From assembly GCF_900105145.1 (NCBI RefSeq), contig NZ_LT629752.1, positions 3,887,461 through 3,951,460 of the forward strand: a DNA stretch of 64,000 nucleotides, read 5' to 3'. The notes under the pieces were generated by a model. The model searched no databases. It was not told the origin of the DNA and saw nothing but the letters and a program-made list of their open reading frames with translations. Both the position numbers and the translations under genes were made by a program. Shown in pieces: positions 8,108 to 15,666 of this stretch. Numbering within the stretch: position 1 is the stretch's first letter; each line of letters opens with the position of its first letter. The DNA is from Polaribacter sp. KT25b. GTDB taxonomy: Bacteria; Bacteroidota; Bacteroidia; Flavobacteriales; Flavobacteriaceae.

Positions 8108-8130
8108 CTCATATTCATAAATTCTTGATT

Positions 8131-8544
8131 ATGAAACCATCACAAAACACAATTATTTCTTTTTACGAAAACCTTGGTAAATTATTTTATGCAATTGCAG
8201 CAGCAGATAATGTTGTAGAGGATGTTGAGTTTAATGTTTTAAAAGAAACTGTAAAAAATAAATGGACTAAAATTGATCATATTGATGATGATTTTCATTC
8301 TGATGCAGCATATCAAATTGAAACCGTTTTCGATTGGTTAAATAACGAAGGTTTTTCTGATTCTAAAACTTGTTATAACGAGTTTATTGACTTTAAAAGA
8401 GAGCATCCTTCTTTATTTACAGAAGAAACTAAAAGTCTTATTATACAAACAGCAACTAAAATTGCAGCATCAGTTGCAGATTTAAATAAATCGGAATTAA
8501 TGTTGGTTGCAAAACTTAGTATCGAATTTAAGAAAACGGATTGA
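8131..8544 (+). CDS. TerB-like all-helical protein
   Basis: A 137-residue cytoplasmic protein starting MKPSQNTIISFYENLGKLFYAIAAADNVV. The AAADNVVEDVEFNVLKETV segment resembles the acidic metal-binding start of TerB/tellurite-resistance-like domains (D near the first helix, repeated in SVADLNKSEL), and the whole is predicted alpha-helical. Role in the family is poorly defined (stress, metal sensing). The ATG at 8131 is preferred over a TTG at 8125 because its distance from the regulon promoter fits the other six genes. It is monocistronic and transcribed away from the kinase. Confidence 0.65.
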   Translation: MKPSQNTIISFYENLGKLFYAIAAADNVVEDVEFNVLKETVKNKWTKIDHIDDDFHSDAAYQIETVFDWLNNEGFSDSKTCYNEFIDFKREHPSLFTEETKSLIIQTATKIAASVADLNKSELMLVAKLSIEFKKTD

Positions 8545-8548
8545 TAAG

Positions 8549-8662
8549 TTTATCGCAGGGCTATAGCCAAGGATTTAATTCCTCAAGGCTTGCTTTGAAA
8601 TACAAAATATTAGTTTCGTAAGCACACATCGTACCCTTGGGTCGAGGTTGTTGATTCAGACT
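8549..8662 (+). other. Unexplained G+C-richer intergenic element
   Basis: A stretch between the TerB-like gene and the next promoter that is clearly richer in G+C than surrounding spacers. It holds CAAGG/CCTTG complementary words (CCAAGG near 8570, CCCTTGGG near 8632) that could fold back. No frame gives a convincing protein on either strand. It could be a repeated intergenic element, a small structured RNA or a gene remnant. Strand is not established. Confidence 0.3.
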
Positions 8663-8710
8663 TGAAATTTTAAAAATAATTTGCTAAAAAACAGTGTTTT
8701 TTATGCTAAC

Positions 8711-8753
8711 TGATGAAGGTCATTTTACTTTTTTTAAAACTGTAATACCTTTA
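8711..8753 (+). promoter_or_regulatory. CRP/FNR-type dyad plus -7 box upstream of the WG-repeat/efflux operon
   Basis: TGATGAAGGTCA (8711-8722), 23 nt, then TACCTTTA (8746-8753). The ATG of the WG-repeat protein follows at 8780. This places the whole four-gene transporter set in the same putative regulon as the stress proteins. Confidence 0.72.
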
Positions 8754-8779
8754 TTTACTGAATTTTAAATTTTTTGATC

Positions 8780-9373
8780 ATGAAAAAAGCAATCATATTA
8801 TTTTTCTTAATTCCGTTTTTAGGATTTTCTCAAATCACAGATAAGTTAGATTATGTTTCTCCTTTTAATGAAGGCTATTCTGCAGTAAAAAAAGGAAATC
8901 AATGGGCATTTATCAATCAAAAAGGAAACATTGTTATCGATTTTAGAGACGATTTAGTTTTAACAGAAACTAACAAAGAAAAGTATCCAATATTTGTAAA
9001 TGAAAGATGTTTAATTTCAGAAAAAAAAGACGGGATTTCTTACTTCGGATTTATAGATACATCAGGAAAAACAGTAGTTGAACCTTTGTATTTAAATGCT
9101 GCAAATTTTAATGAAGAATTTGCAATTGTAATTCATGTTTATAAAAATTTATTAGGCAAAGATGTGTTAAACAAACAAGTAGTAAGTTATGAAATTACAG
9201 AGATTTTAATTAATAAATCTGGTGAAGTTAAATTCTCTTTAACGGAACCAAAAGGTATTATTCTTTCTAAAGAATATATTAAAAATCCACCAAAAATAAA
9301 TAGTAAGTTTCTAACTAAAAATTTAATTGCAGTTTTAGGAAAAGATAATAAATGGGAGCTTAAAAAATTATAA
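8780..9373 (+). CDS. Exported WG-repeat protein
   Basis: A 197-residue protein with a signal peptide (MKKAIILFFLIPFLGFSQ) and WG-type beta repeats: YVSPFNEGYSAVKKGNQWAFINQKGNIVIDF and YFGFIDTSGKTVVEPLY are typical units, with a weaker third. WG repeats are found in bacterial envelope proteins of unknown binding function. The ATG at 8780 is chosen over a TTG at 8774 because of the signal peptide and promoter spacing. It leads the HlyD-FtsX-LolD genes by only 14 nt and is thus likely an accessory part of that export system. Confidence 0.78.
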   Translation: MKKAIILFFLIPFLGFSQITDKLDYVSPFNEGYSAVKKGNQWAFINQKGNIVIDFRDDLVLTETNKEKYPIFVNERCLISEKKDGISYFGFIDTSGKTVVEPLYLNAANFNEEFAIVIHVYKNLLGKDVLNKQVVSYEITEILINKSGEVKFSLTEPKGIILSKEYIKNPPKINSKFLTKNLIAVLGKDNKWELKKL

Positions 9374-9387
9374 ACTAATTAATTTTT

Positions 9388-10467
9388 ATGAAAAGAATAA
9401 GCGTAATTTGTTTCCTTTTTTTTTGTATTTCTTGTGCTGAAAAAGAAGAAAAAACGGTTCCAGAAAGTAGAAATATGACCGAATCTGTGTATTCTTCTGT
9501 AACGATTCAGCCAGACAGTTTATACCAAGTTTACGCTTCTGTGGCTGGGATTTTAGAAAAAAACTTAGTAGAAGAAGGCGATTTGGTTTTTAAAGAAACA
9601 CCGTTAATTAAGGTGGTAAATAATATGCCTAAATTAAATACCGAAAACGCCAAACTTATGGTAGGTTTAGCAAAAGAAAACTATACAGGAAGTGCTGCTA
9701 TTTTAGATGGAATTGAAGAAGAAATTATTGCTGCAAATCTTACCTATAAAAACGATTCAATTAATTTTTATCGACAAAAAAATCTTTGGAATCAGAAAAT
9801 TGGTTCTAAAGTAGCATTTGAAACAAAAAAGTTAAATTTTGAGTTATCTAAAAATAGTTTACAACTTTTAGAAAGTAAATATAACAGAACAAAAAACGAA
9901 TTAAAAACAGCCTTAAAACAAGCTCAAAACAATTATGAATCTTCATTAATAAACACCAAAGATTTTACTGTAAAAAGTATTATAAATGGTAAAGTTTATG
10001 CGCTATTTAAAGAACCAGGAGAAATTGTTTCTACAACAGAACCTCTAGCCAAAATTGGTAGCGCAACTAATTTTGTGATAGAATTGTTGGTTGATGAAGT
10101 TGATATTGTAAAAATATCAGAAAATCAAGAAGTAATTATAAATTTAGACGCTTATAGTGGTCAAATTTTTACAGGAAAAGTATCTAAAATTTATCCTATA
10201 AAAGACACAAGAAATCAAACTTTTAAGGTTGAAGCTTTGTTTGACAAAGTTCCGAAAACATTGTATCCAGGGCTTTCTGGCGAAGCAAATATTATCATTT
10301 CTAAAAAAGATGCTGTACTTACAATTCCTAAAGACTATCTAATTGATGCTGATAAAGTAAAAACAGATAATGGCATTGTAAAAATTACAACAGGTTTACA
10401 AAACATGGAATTTGTAGAGGTAATTTCTGGAATTTCTAAAAACACAATAATTTATAAACCAGAATAA
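9388..10467 (+). CDS. Membrane fusion protein of the HlyD/MacA family, lipoprotein
   Basis: A 359-residue periplasmic adaptor. A lipobox ends at C16 (FFCISC), then come a biotinyl-lipoyl-like half (YASVAGILEKNLVEEGDLV), a long coiled-coil hairpin about residues 85-190, the second lipoyl half (SIINGKVYALFKEPGEIV) and beta-barrel segments (GLSGEANIIISKKDAVLTIP). It would link the FtsX-type permease to an outer-membrane channel or to substrates in the periplasm. Its last base overlaps the ATG of the permease gene (10467), indicating translational coupling. No TolC-type partner is in the window. Confidence 0.88.
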   Translation: MKRISVICFLFFCISCAEKEEKTVPESRNMTESVYSSVTIQPDSLYQVYASVAGILEKNLVEEGDLVFKETPLIKVVNNMPKLNTENAKLMVGLAKENYTGSAAILDGIEEEIIAANLTYKNDSINFYRQKNLWNQKIGSKVAFETKKLNFELSKNSLQLLESKYNRTKNELKTALKQAQNNYESSLINTKDFTVKSIINGKVYALFKEPGEIVSTTEPLAKIGSATNFVIELLVDEVDIVKISENQEVIINLDAYSGQIFTGKVSKIYPIKDTRNQTFKVEALFDKVPKTLYPGLSGEANIIISKKDAVLTIPKDYLIDADKVKTDNGIVKITTGLQNMEFVEVISGISKNTIIYKPE

Positions 10468-11729
10468 TGGTTAATTGGAAAGTTCTTTTAAACATTGCAA
10501 AAAAGCATTTGCTAACAAAGTTTAAGCAAACTGCTGTTGCAGCTTTAGGCGTTACTTTTGGTATTACATCTTATATTACTTTGGCTAGTTTTATGACGGG
10601 TTTAAACAATGTATTAGATGATTTAATTCTAAACCAAACACCACATATTCATGTTTATAATGAAATTGAACCCTCTAAGCAACAACCCATTTCTTTGTAT
10701 GATGATTTTAAAAATAGCTTTAATGTTGTACATTCTATTAAGCCAAAATTAAATCAGAAAAAAATACATAACGCATTGCCCATTATTAAGTATTTAAATG
10801 ACAATAAAGATGTTAAAGGAGCAATTTCGCAAATAAAAACAAATATTTTTTACATTTCTGGTTCAATAGAACTTGTTGGGAATTTAACAGGAATAAATCC
10901 GATAGAAGAAGCACGGCTTTTTAATTTTAAAGATTATGTAATAGAAGGTTCTCCAAAAGATTTAAAAAACACAGAAAATAGTATCATAATTGGCTCTGGA
11001 GTTGCAAAAAAAATGTCTTTATCAATAGGAGAAAGAGTTCAAATAAGTACTGTAAATGGAACTGTTTTTCCGCTTAAAATTGTTGGTATTTATCAAAGTG
11101 GAGTTTCTGATATTGATGCTATTCAAAGCTTTACTAATATTAAAACAGTTCAAACTATTTTAGGAGAAGCTAAAAACTATATTACAGATATAAATATAAA
11201 ATTATATGACATTGATAAAGCCTTACCATTGGCAAAAAAAATTGAACAACAATTTAATTTAAATGCAATAGATATTAATACTGCAAATGCACAATTTGAA
11301 ACAGGTAGTTCTATTAGAAACCTTATAACGTATGTGGTTTCTATTACTTTATTAGTTGTAGCTGGTTTTGGAATTTATAACATTCTAAACATGTTAATTT
11401 ATGAAAAAATGAATGACATTGCTATTTTAAAAGCAATCGGTTTTTCTGGTAAAGATGTACAGATAATCTTTATGAGTGAGGCATTAATTATCGGAATTGT
11501 TGGTGGTGTTTTGGGTTTGCTTTTTGGATTGCTTTTTACGAATATTATTAATACGATTCCGTATGAAACAGAAGGATTACCTAGAATAAAAACATATCCA
11601 ATAGATTTTAACCTGTGGTATTATGTAATAGGTTTAACTTTTGCAATCATTTCTACTTGTTTTGCAGGTTTTTTACCTTCTCAAAAAGCTAAAAAAATAG
11701 ATCCAGTTAAAATTATAAGAGGCCAATAA
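10467..11729 (+). CDS. ABC transporter permease, MacB/FtsX type
   Basis: A 420-residue permease with the FtsX/MacB layout: one N-terminal membrane helix (about 22-45), a large periplasmic domain (about 50-270, MacB_PCD type), then three helices near 280-305, 330-355 and 375-400, ending KAKKIDPVKIIRGQ, the classic C-terminal motif of this family. It works by mechanotransmission with the neighbouring ATPase and fusion protein, exporting lipoproteins, peptides or small toxic molecules. Substrate cannot be read from sequence. Confidence 0.9.
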   Translation: MVNWKVLLNIAKKHLLTKFKQTAVAALGVTFGITSYITLASFMTGLNNVLDDLILNQTPHIHVYNEIEPSKQQPISLYDDFKNSFNVVHSIKPKLNQKKIHNALPIIKYLNDNKDVKGAISQIKTNIFYISGSIELVGNLTGINPIEEARLFNFKDYVIEGSPKDLKNTENSIIIGSGVAKKMSLSIGERVQISTVNGTVFPLKIVGIYQSGVSDIDAIQSFTNIKTVQTILGEAKNYITDINIKLYDIDKALPLAKKIEQQFNLNAIDINTANAQFETGSSIRNLITYVVSITLLVVAGFGIYNILNMLIYEKMNDIAILKAIGFSGKDVQIIFMSEALIIGIVGGVLGLLFGLLFTNIINTIPYETEGLPRIKTYPIDFNLWYYVIGLTFAIISTCFAGFLPSQKAKKIDPVKIIRGQ

Positions 11730-11730
11730 A

Positions 11731-12405
11731 ATGAGTACAGTATTAGAAGCAAAATATATTAATAAGTATTTTAAAAAGCCTGTATCTTTTCATGTATTAA
11801 AAGATATTAATTTTAAAATTGATAAAGGAGAATTTACTTCAATTATGGGGAAATCTGGTTGCGGAAAATCTACTTTATTGTACATTTTATCTACTATGGA
11901 TACAGATTATGAAGGCGAATTGTATTTAGATAATCAATTAATTACGGGCGATAGTAAAGACAAATTATCATATATCAGAAATAAAAATATAGGTTTTGTT
12001 TTTCAATTTCATTATTTGTTGTCAGAATTTTCTGTGTTAGAAAATGTAATGCTTCCTGCTAAAAAATTAGGAGAAAAATCTGTTAAAGAAATAGAAAATG
12101 ATGCAATTCAGAAATTAAAAATATTAAATATAGAGCATTTAGCTAAAAAAAAAGCATCACAAATTTCTGGTGGAGAAAAACAAAGAGTGGCAATTGCAAG
12201 AGCTTTAATAAACAACCCTTCTATAATTATGGGAGATGAACCAACAGGAAATTTAGATAGTCATAACTCAGAAAATGTTTTTAATATTTTTAAAAAATTA
12301 AGTTTAGAAGAAAAACTATCTCTTTTAATAGTTACTCATGATGAAGATTTTGCAAAAAAAACAGACAGAATTATTACAATGGAAGATGGGAAAATAATTA
12401 CCTAA
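11731..12405 (+). CDS. ABC transporter ATP-binding protein, LolD/MacB type
   Basis: A 224-residue ATPase with Walker A GKSGCGKST (40-48), Q-loop FQFHYL, signature ISGGEKQRVAIARAL, Walker B IIMGDEPTGNLD and the switch histidine in VTHDEDFA. The DEPTGNLDS form is typical of the LolD/MacB/FtsE group that pairs with FtsX-type permeases, as here one nucleotide downstream of its permease. It completes a WG protein - adaptor - permease - ATPase operon. Confidence 0.93.
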   Translation: MSTVLEAKYINKYFKKPVSFHVLKDINFKIDKGEFTSIMGKSGCGKSTLLYILSTMDTDYEGELYLDNQLITGDSKDKLSYIRNKNIGFVFQFHYLLSEFSVLENVMLPAKKLGEKSVKEIENDAIQKLKILNIEHLAKKKASQISGGEKQRVAIARALINNPSIIMGDEPTGNLDSHNSENVFNIFKKLSLEEKLSLLIVTHDEDFAKKTDRIITMEDGKIIT

Positions 12406-12418
12406 AATAATAGCAAAC

Positions 12419-12461
12419 TGATAATTCTCATTTTATATACAATCTAATTATACTACTTTTA
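12419..12461 (+). promoter_or_regulatory. Degenerate CRP/FNR-type dyad plus -7 box upstream of cbpA
   Basis: TGATAATTCTCA (12419-12430), then 23 nt, then TACTTTTA (12454-12461). The left half-site is intact and the right is degenerate (CTCA), but the -7 box and exact 23-nt spacer match the six better examples. The start codon at 12494 is 63 nt after the dyad, a little farther than in the others. Confidence 0.55.
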
Positions 12462-12493
12462 GTATTGTTCTTTAATCATAAAAAATAAGGAAA

Positions 12494-13381
12494 ATGGCAT
12501 TCGTAGATTATTATAAAATATTAGGCATTTCCAAAAGTGCTTCTGAAGCAGATATTAAAAAAGCTTACAGAAAATTGGCTAGAAAATATCATCCAGATTT
12601 AAATCCGAATGATAAAGCAGCCGAAAAAAAGTTTAAAGAAATTAATGAAGCTAATGAAGTTTTAAGTAATCCAGAAAATCGTAAGAAATACGATAAATAT
12701 GGAGAACATTGGGAAAATGGAGAAGCTTACGAACAACAAGAAAAACAACGTCAACAAGATTATCAAAGAAGATCTCAAAGTAGTCAAGGAAGTTATTCTC
12801 AAGAAGATTTTTCTGATATTTTTGGAGATATGTTTGGTGGTGGAGCTTCTGGTAGACGAACGAGTTCAAAATTTAGAGGACAAGATTACAATTCTGAAAT
12901 TCAATTACATTTAAAAGATGTTTATAAGACTCAAAAACAGGTAATTACCGTTAATGGAAAAAATATCAGAATTACAATTCCTGCAGGTGTAGAAAACGGC
13001 CAAACCATCAAAATAAAAGGTCATGGAGGAAAAGGTGTAAATGGAGGCCCAAATGGCGATTTATACATTCAGTTTTCTATTATAAATAACACCAAATTTA
13101 AACGTGATAAAGACAATCTTTATATAGATGTTGATTTAGATTTATATACGGCTTTATTAGGTGGGCAAATTATGGTTGATACTTTTGATGGAAAAGTAAA
13201 ATTGACCATTAAACCAGAAACCGAAAATGGTACCAAAGTTAAACTAAAAGGAAAAGGATTTCCTAAATACAAAAAAGAAGGTCAGTTTGGTGATTTATAT
13301 ATTACGTATCAACTTAAAATACCTACAAAATTAAACGAAAAAGAGAAAGAATTAATTAAAGAATTACAAAAACAACGCTAA
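12494..13381 (+). CDS. cbpA: Co-chaperone CbpA (type II DnaJ without zinc finger)
   Basis: A 295-residue J-domain protein. J domain about 4-70 with the HPD motif at 33-35, a short Gln/Ser-rich and Gly/Phe-like linker (residues about 80-125, ending DMFGGGASG), then two DnaJ C-terminal peptide-binding domains. The cysteine zinc-finger region of DnaJ is absent, which is the CbpA pattern. It stimulates DnaK and may bind curved DNA in starved cells. It is followed after 2 nt by a CbpM-like gene, its specific modulator, which strengthens the name. Confidence 0.92.
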   Translation: MAFVDYYKILGISKSASEADIKKAYRKLARKYHPDLNPNDKAAEKKFKEINEANEVLSNPENRKKYDKYGEHWENGEAYEQQEKQRQQDYQRRSQSSQGSYSQEDFSDIFGDMFGGGASGRRTSSKFRGQDYNSEIQLHLKDVYKTQKQVITVNGKNIRITIPAGVENGQTIKIKGHGGKGVNGGPNGDLYIQFSIINNTKFKRDKDNLYIDVDLDLYTALLGGQIMVDTFDGKVKLTIKPETENGTKVKLKGKGFPKYKKEGQFGDLYITYQLKIPTKLNEKEKELIKELQKQR

Positions 13382-13383
13382 AT

Positions 13384-13680
13384 ATGGAAACTGAAAATTT
13401 AATATCTATACAGCAATTTTGTGAGCATTATAGCATTCCAAAAACTTTTATGAATGATTTAAAAGAGTACGAATTAATAGAAATTATTGTTGCAGAAAAT
13501 GATGATTACATTAAAATTACTCAAATTACAGAAGTTGAAAAAATGATTCGTTTGCATTATGATTTAAACATAAATTTAGAAGGTGTTGATGTAATTTACA
13601 ATTTATTAAATCAAGTTGATACTTTAAAAAAAGAAGTAACTGATTTACAAAATAAACTTCGTTTTTACGATAACGTATAA
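13384..13680 (+). CDS. cbpM: Chaperone modulator CbpM
   Basis: A 98-residue protein: an N-terminal MerR-like helical region (ENLISIQQFCEHYSIPKTFMNDL), central LHYDLNINLEGVDVIYNLL and a C-terminal coiled coil (LKKEVTDLQNKL). This is the CbpM/MerR_2 pattern; in Escherichia coli CbpM binds the J domain of CbpA and inhibits it. The start is 2 nt after the cbpA stop. Confidence 0.88.
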   Translation: METENLISIQQFCEHYSIPKTFMNDLKEYELIEIIVAENDDYIKITQITEVEKMIRLHYDLNINLEGVDVIYNLLNQVDTLKKEVTDLQNKLRFYDNV

Positions 13681-13706
13681 AGTACCAGAAAACTAAATAT
13701 TTTCTA

Positions 13707-14924
13707 ATGAAAAGCTACTCTCTATTTACCATTTTGCTTTTATGTTTAGCAATTTTAATCGTAGATATTTTAGCTTTTTATTGGTTGCAATCTATAACAC
13801 AAATCATTGCTTCGGATGGTTTAAAAACTGCAATAAATATTGTTTTTTGGGGTTTTACAATAGGATTAATTGCTTCAATTATAACGCTGAAAATTACTTT
13901 AGAAGATATTGAACCTAAAAGAAAACACAAGCTAGTTTCAGCTTTATCAGGATTAACAATTTCTTCTTTTATTCCTAAAATTATTTTTGTTGTTATTTTC
14001 TCTCTAATGTATTTTTCTAATCAGTTTTTTTCTGAAACGGAATCATTAATTGTTGTTCCGTTATTTGGTTTGCTTTCTGGATTTTTGCCATTTTTTGTAA
14101 TAATGTATGGTTTTTTTAAAGCTGTATATAAATTTAAAGTGCATCATGTTACTGTTAAACATCAAAAATTACCTGCATCTTTTAATGGTTTAAAAATTGT
14201 TCAAATTTCTGATATTCATTTAGGAAGTTTTAATTATAAATATCACATTTTAGACAGAGCAATAAAAGTAATAAATGATGCTGAACCAGATTTTATTTTT
14301 TTTACTGGAGATTTAGTTAATAATTATGCTTGGGAATTAATTGGTTGGGAAAAGGTTTTAGACAAATTAGTTGCTAAAAAAGGCAAATATGCCATTTTAG
14401 GAAATCATGATTATGGAGATTATAGCGAATGGAATTCAAAGGAAGAAAAAAAAGAGAATTTTGATAAAATAAAAACTTTTTTTAAAAGAATTGATTTTAA
14501 ACTCTTGTTAAATCAATCAGAAATAATTGAAAAGAACAATGAAAAAATTGCAATTATTGGCGTCGAAAATTGGGGAAAACCTCGTTTTAAACAATATGGA
14601 AATCTACAAAAAGCAGTAAAAAATGTTACTGAAATTCCGTTTAAAATATTGTTAACACACGATCCAACACATTGGAGCAAAGAAGTACTTAAAAAAACAG
14701 ATATTGCTTTAACGCTTTCTGGTCATACGCATGGAATGCAATTGGGTTTTCAATACAAAAAAAGGCAATGGAGCCCAAGTAAATATCAATACAAACATTG
14801 GGCTGGTTTGTATAATGAAAACGAAAAATATTTATATGTTAATCGTGGTTTAGGTTGGGTTGGCTTTCCTGGTAGATTGGGTATGAGACCAGAAATTACA
14901 TTACTTGAGTTAAAGAAGAAATAA
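13707..14924 (+). CDS. Membrane-anchored metallophosphoesterase, YkuE/YaeI type
   Basis: A 405-residue protein with about four N-terminal transmembrane helices (residues about 8-28, 38-60, 75-98, 105-132) and a calcineurin-like phosphoesterase domain about 150-395. All metal-binding motifs are present: ISDIHLG, FTGDLVN, LGNHDYG, LLTHDP and SGHTHGMQ. Related proteins hydrolyse phosphodiesters such as UDP-diacylglucosamine or phospholipids at the membrane. It follows cbpM by 26 nt and is probably in the same transcript, though a functional link to the chaperones is unclear. Confidence 0.88.
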   Translation: MKSYSLFTILLLCLAILIVDILAFYWLQSITQIIASDGLKTAINIVFWGFTIGLIASIITLKITLEDIEPKRKHKLVSALSGLTISSFIPKIIFVVIFSLMYFSNQFFSETESLIVVPLFGLLSGFLPFFVIMYGFFKAVYKFKVHHVTVKHQKLPASFNGLKIVQISDIHLGSFNYKYHILDRAIKVINDAEPDFIFFTGDLVNNYAWELIGWEKVLDKLVAKKGKYAILGNHDYGDYSEWNSKEEKKENFDKIKTFFKRIDFKLLLNQSEIIEKNNEKIAIIGVENWGKPRFKQYGNLQKAVKNVTEIPFKILLTHDPTHWSKEVLKKTDIALTLSGHTHGMQLGFQYKKRQWSPSKYQYKHWAGLYNENEKYLYVNRGLGWVGFPGRLGMRPEITLLELKKK

Positions 14925-14936
14925 ATTTTTGTAAAC

Positions 14937-14979
14937 TGATGTATATCAGCTTTTTTCTTTAAAATTTCAAATACCTTAG
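14937..14979 (+). promoter_or_regulatory. CRP/FNR-type dyad plus -7 box upstream of the PPOX-like gene
   Basis: TGATGTATATCA (14937-14948), a clean dyad, then 23 nt, then TACCTTAG (14972-14979). The ATG at 15006 lies 57 nt after the dyad. The spacing from dyad to start codon equals that of the WG-repeat gene. Confidence 0.73.
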
Positions 14980-15005
14980 CTTTTCCATTACCTAAAACTT
15001 GCGTT

Positions 15006-15464
15006 ATGATTACTAATTTAAAAGAAGAAGAGTGCAGTCACCTATTAGCAAATAATTATATTGGTCAACTGGCCTATATTTATAAAGATCGACCTTTTGT
15101 AGTGCCAATTACTTATTTTTTTAATAAAAATAATATTATTATTGGTTATTCTGATGAAGGGCATAAAACGATGGCTATGAGAAAAAATAATAAAATTTCT
15201 CTACAAGTTTCAAACATAATAGATTGTGATAATTGGATTTCTGTTCTAGCTCATGGAGTTTATGAAGAGGTTACAGGCTCTGAAGCAAAAAAATATTTAC
15301 ATGAATTTACATCAGGAATTAAAGACATAATCTTAAGAAAAGAAGATAGATGTTTGCGTTCTGTAGGTGATTTTTCTAGCAAAAAATATACAAATCATCC
15401 GCCAATTATTTTTAGAGTAACTGTTGATGAAATGACAGGAAAAAGAAGGGTTCATCATTCATAA
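15006..15464 (+). CDS. Pyridoxamine 5'-phosphate oxidase-like flavin-binding protein
   Basis: A 152-residue split-barrel FMN-binding protein of the PPOX/NimA-like type: NYIGQLAYIYKDRPFVVPITYFF and the GHKTMAMRKNNKISLQV strand are typical of the FMN-binding barrel. Such proteins bind flavin or F420 and include nitroimidazole reductases and proteins of unknown redox role; they recur in low-oxygen regulons of other bacteria. It is monocistronic, under the shared dyad promoter, and ends at a convergent terminator. Confidence 0.82.
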   Translation: MITNLKEEECSHLLANNYIGQLAYIYKDRPFVVPITYFFNKNNIIIGYSDEGHKTMAMRKNNKISLQVSNIIDCDNWISVLAHGVYEEVTGSEAKKYLHEFTSGIKDIILRKEDRCLRSVGDFSSKKYTNHPPIIFRVTVDEMTGKRRVHHS

Positions 15465-15609
15465 ATTTCCTAAAATTCTTTATTCTGAAGATATAGATTA
15501 GTGTGTGAGATGAAACTTTATATTTTATTCTAAAACTAAAATAATTAATAGATTGTCTAAGAAAAATATTCTAAAATTATTTTTTAAAAATTAAATATAT
15601 TCTATAAAT

Positions 15610-15645
15610 AAAAATCGTCTAGAAATTAATTTCTAGACGATTTTT
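15610..15645. terminator. Bidirectional terminator (36-bp perfect palindrome)
   Basis: A perfect inverted repeat with two 18-nt arms flanked by A and T runs inside the arms. It lies between the PPOX-like gene and the convergent symporter gene and can end transcription from both sides. Confidence 0.9.
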
Positions 15646-15666
15646 ATTATTAATTACGCTTTATTT

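Noticed and set aside
8125-8130. TTG start two codons before the TerB-like ATG (similar cases at 8774, 1149 and GTG at 25514)
   Set aside because: Downstream ATGs give proper signal peptides or promoter spacing; the alternative codons add only non-conserved residues.
12419-12430. Dyad at cbpA as a fully fledged FNR-type site
   Set aside because: Right half-site is degenerate; kept as a regulon member only because of the exact spacer and -7 box, at lower confidence.
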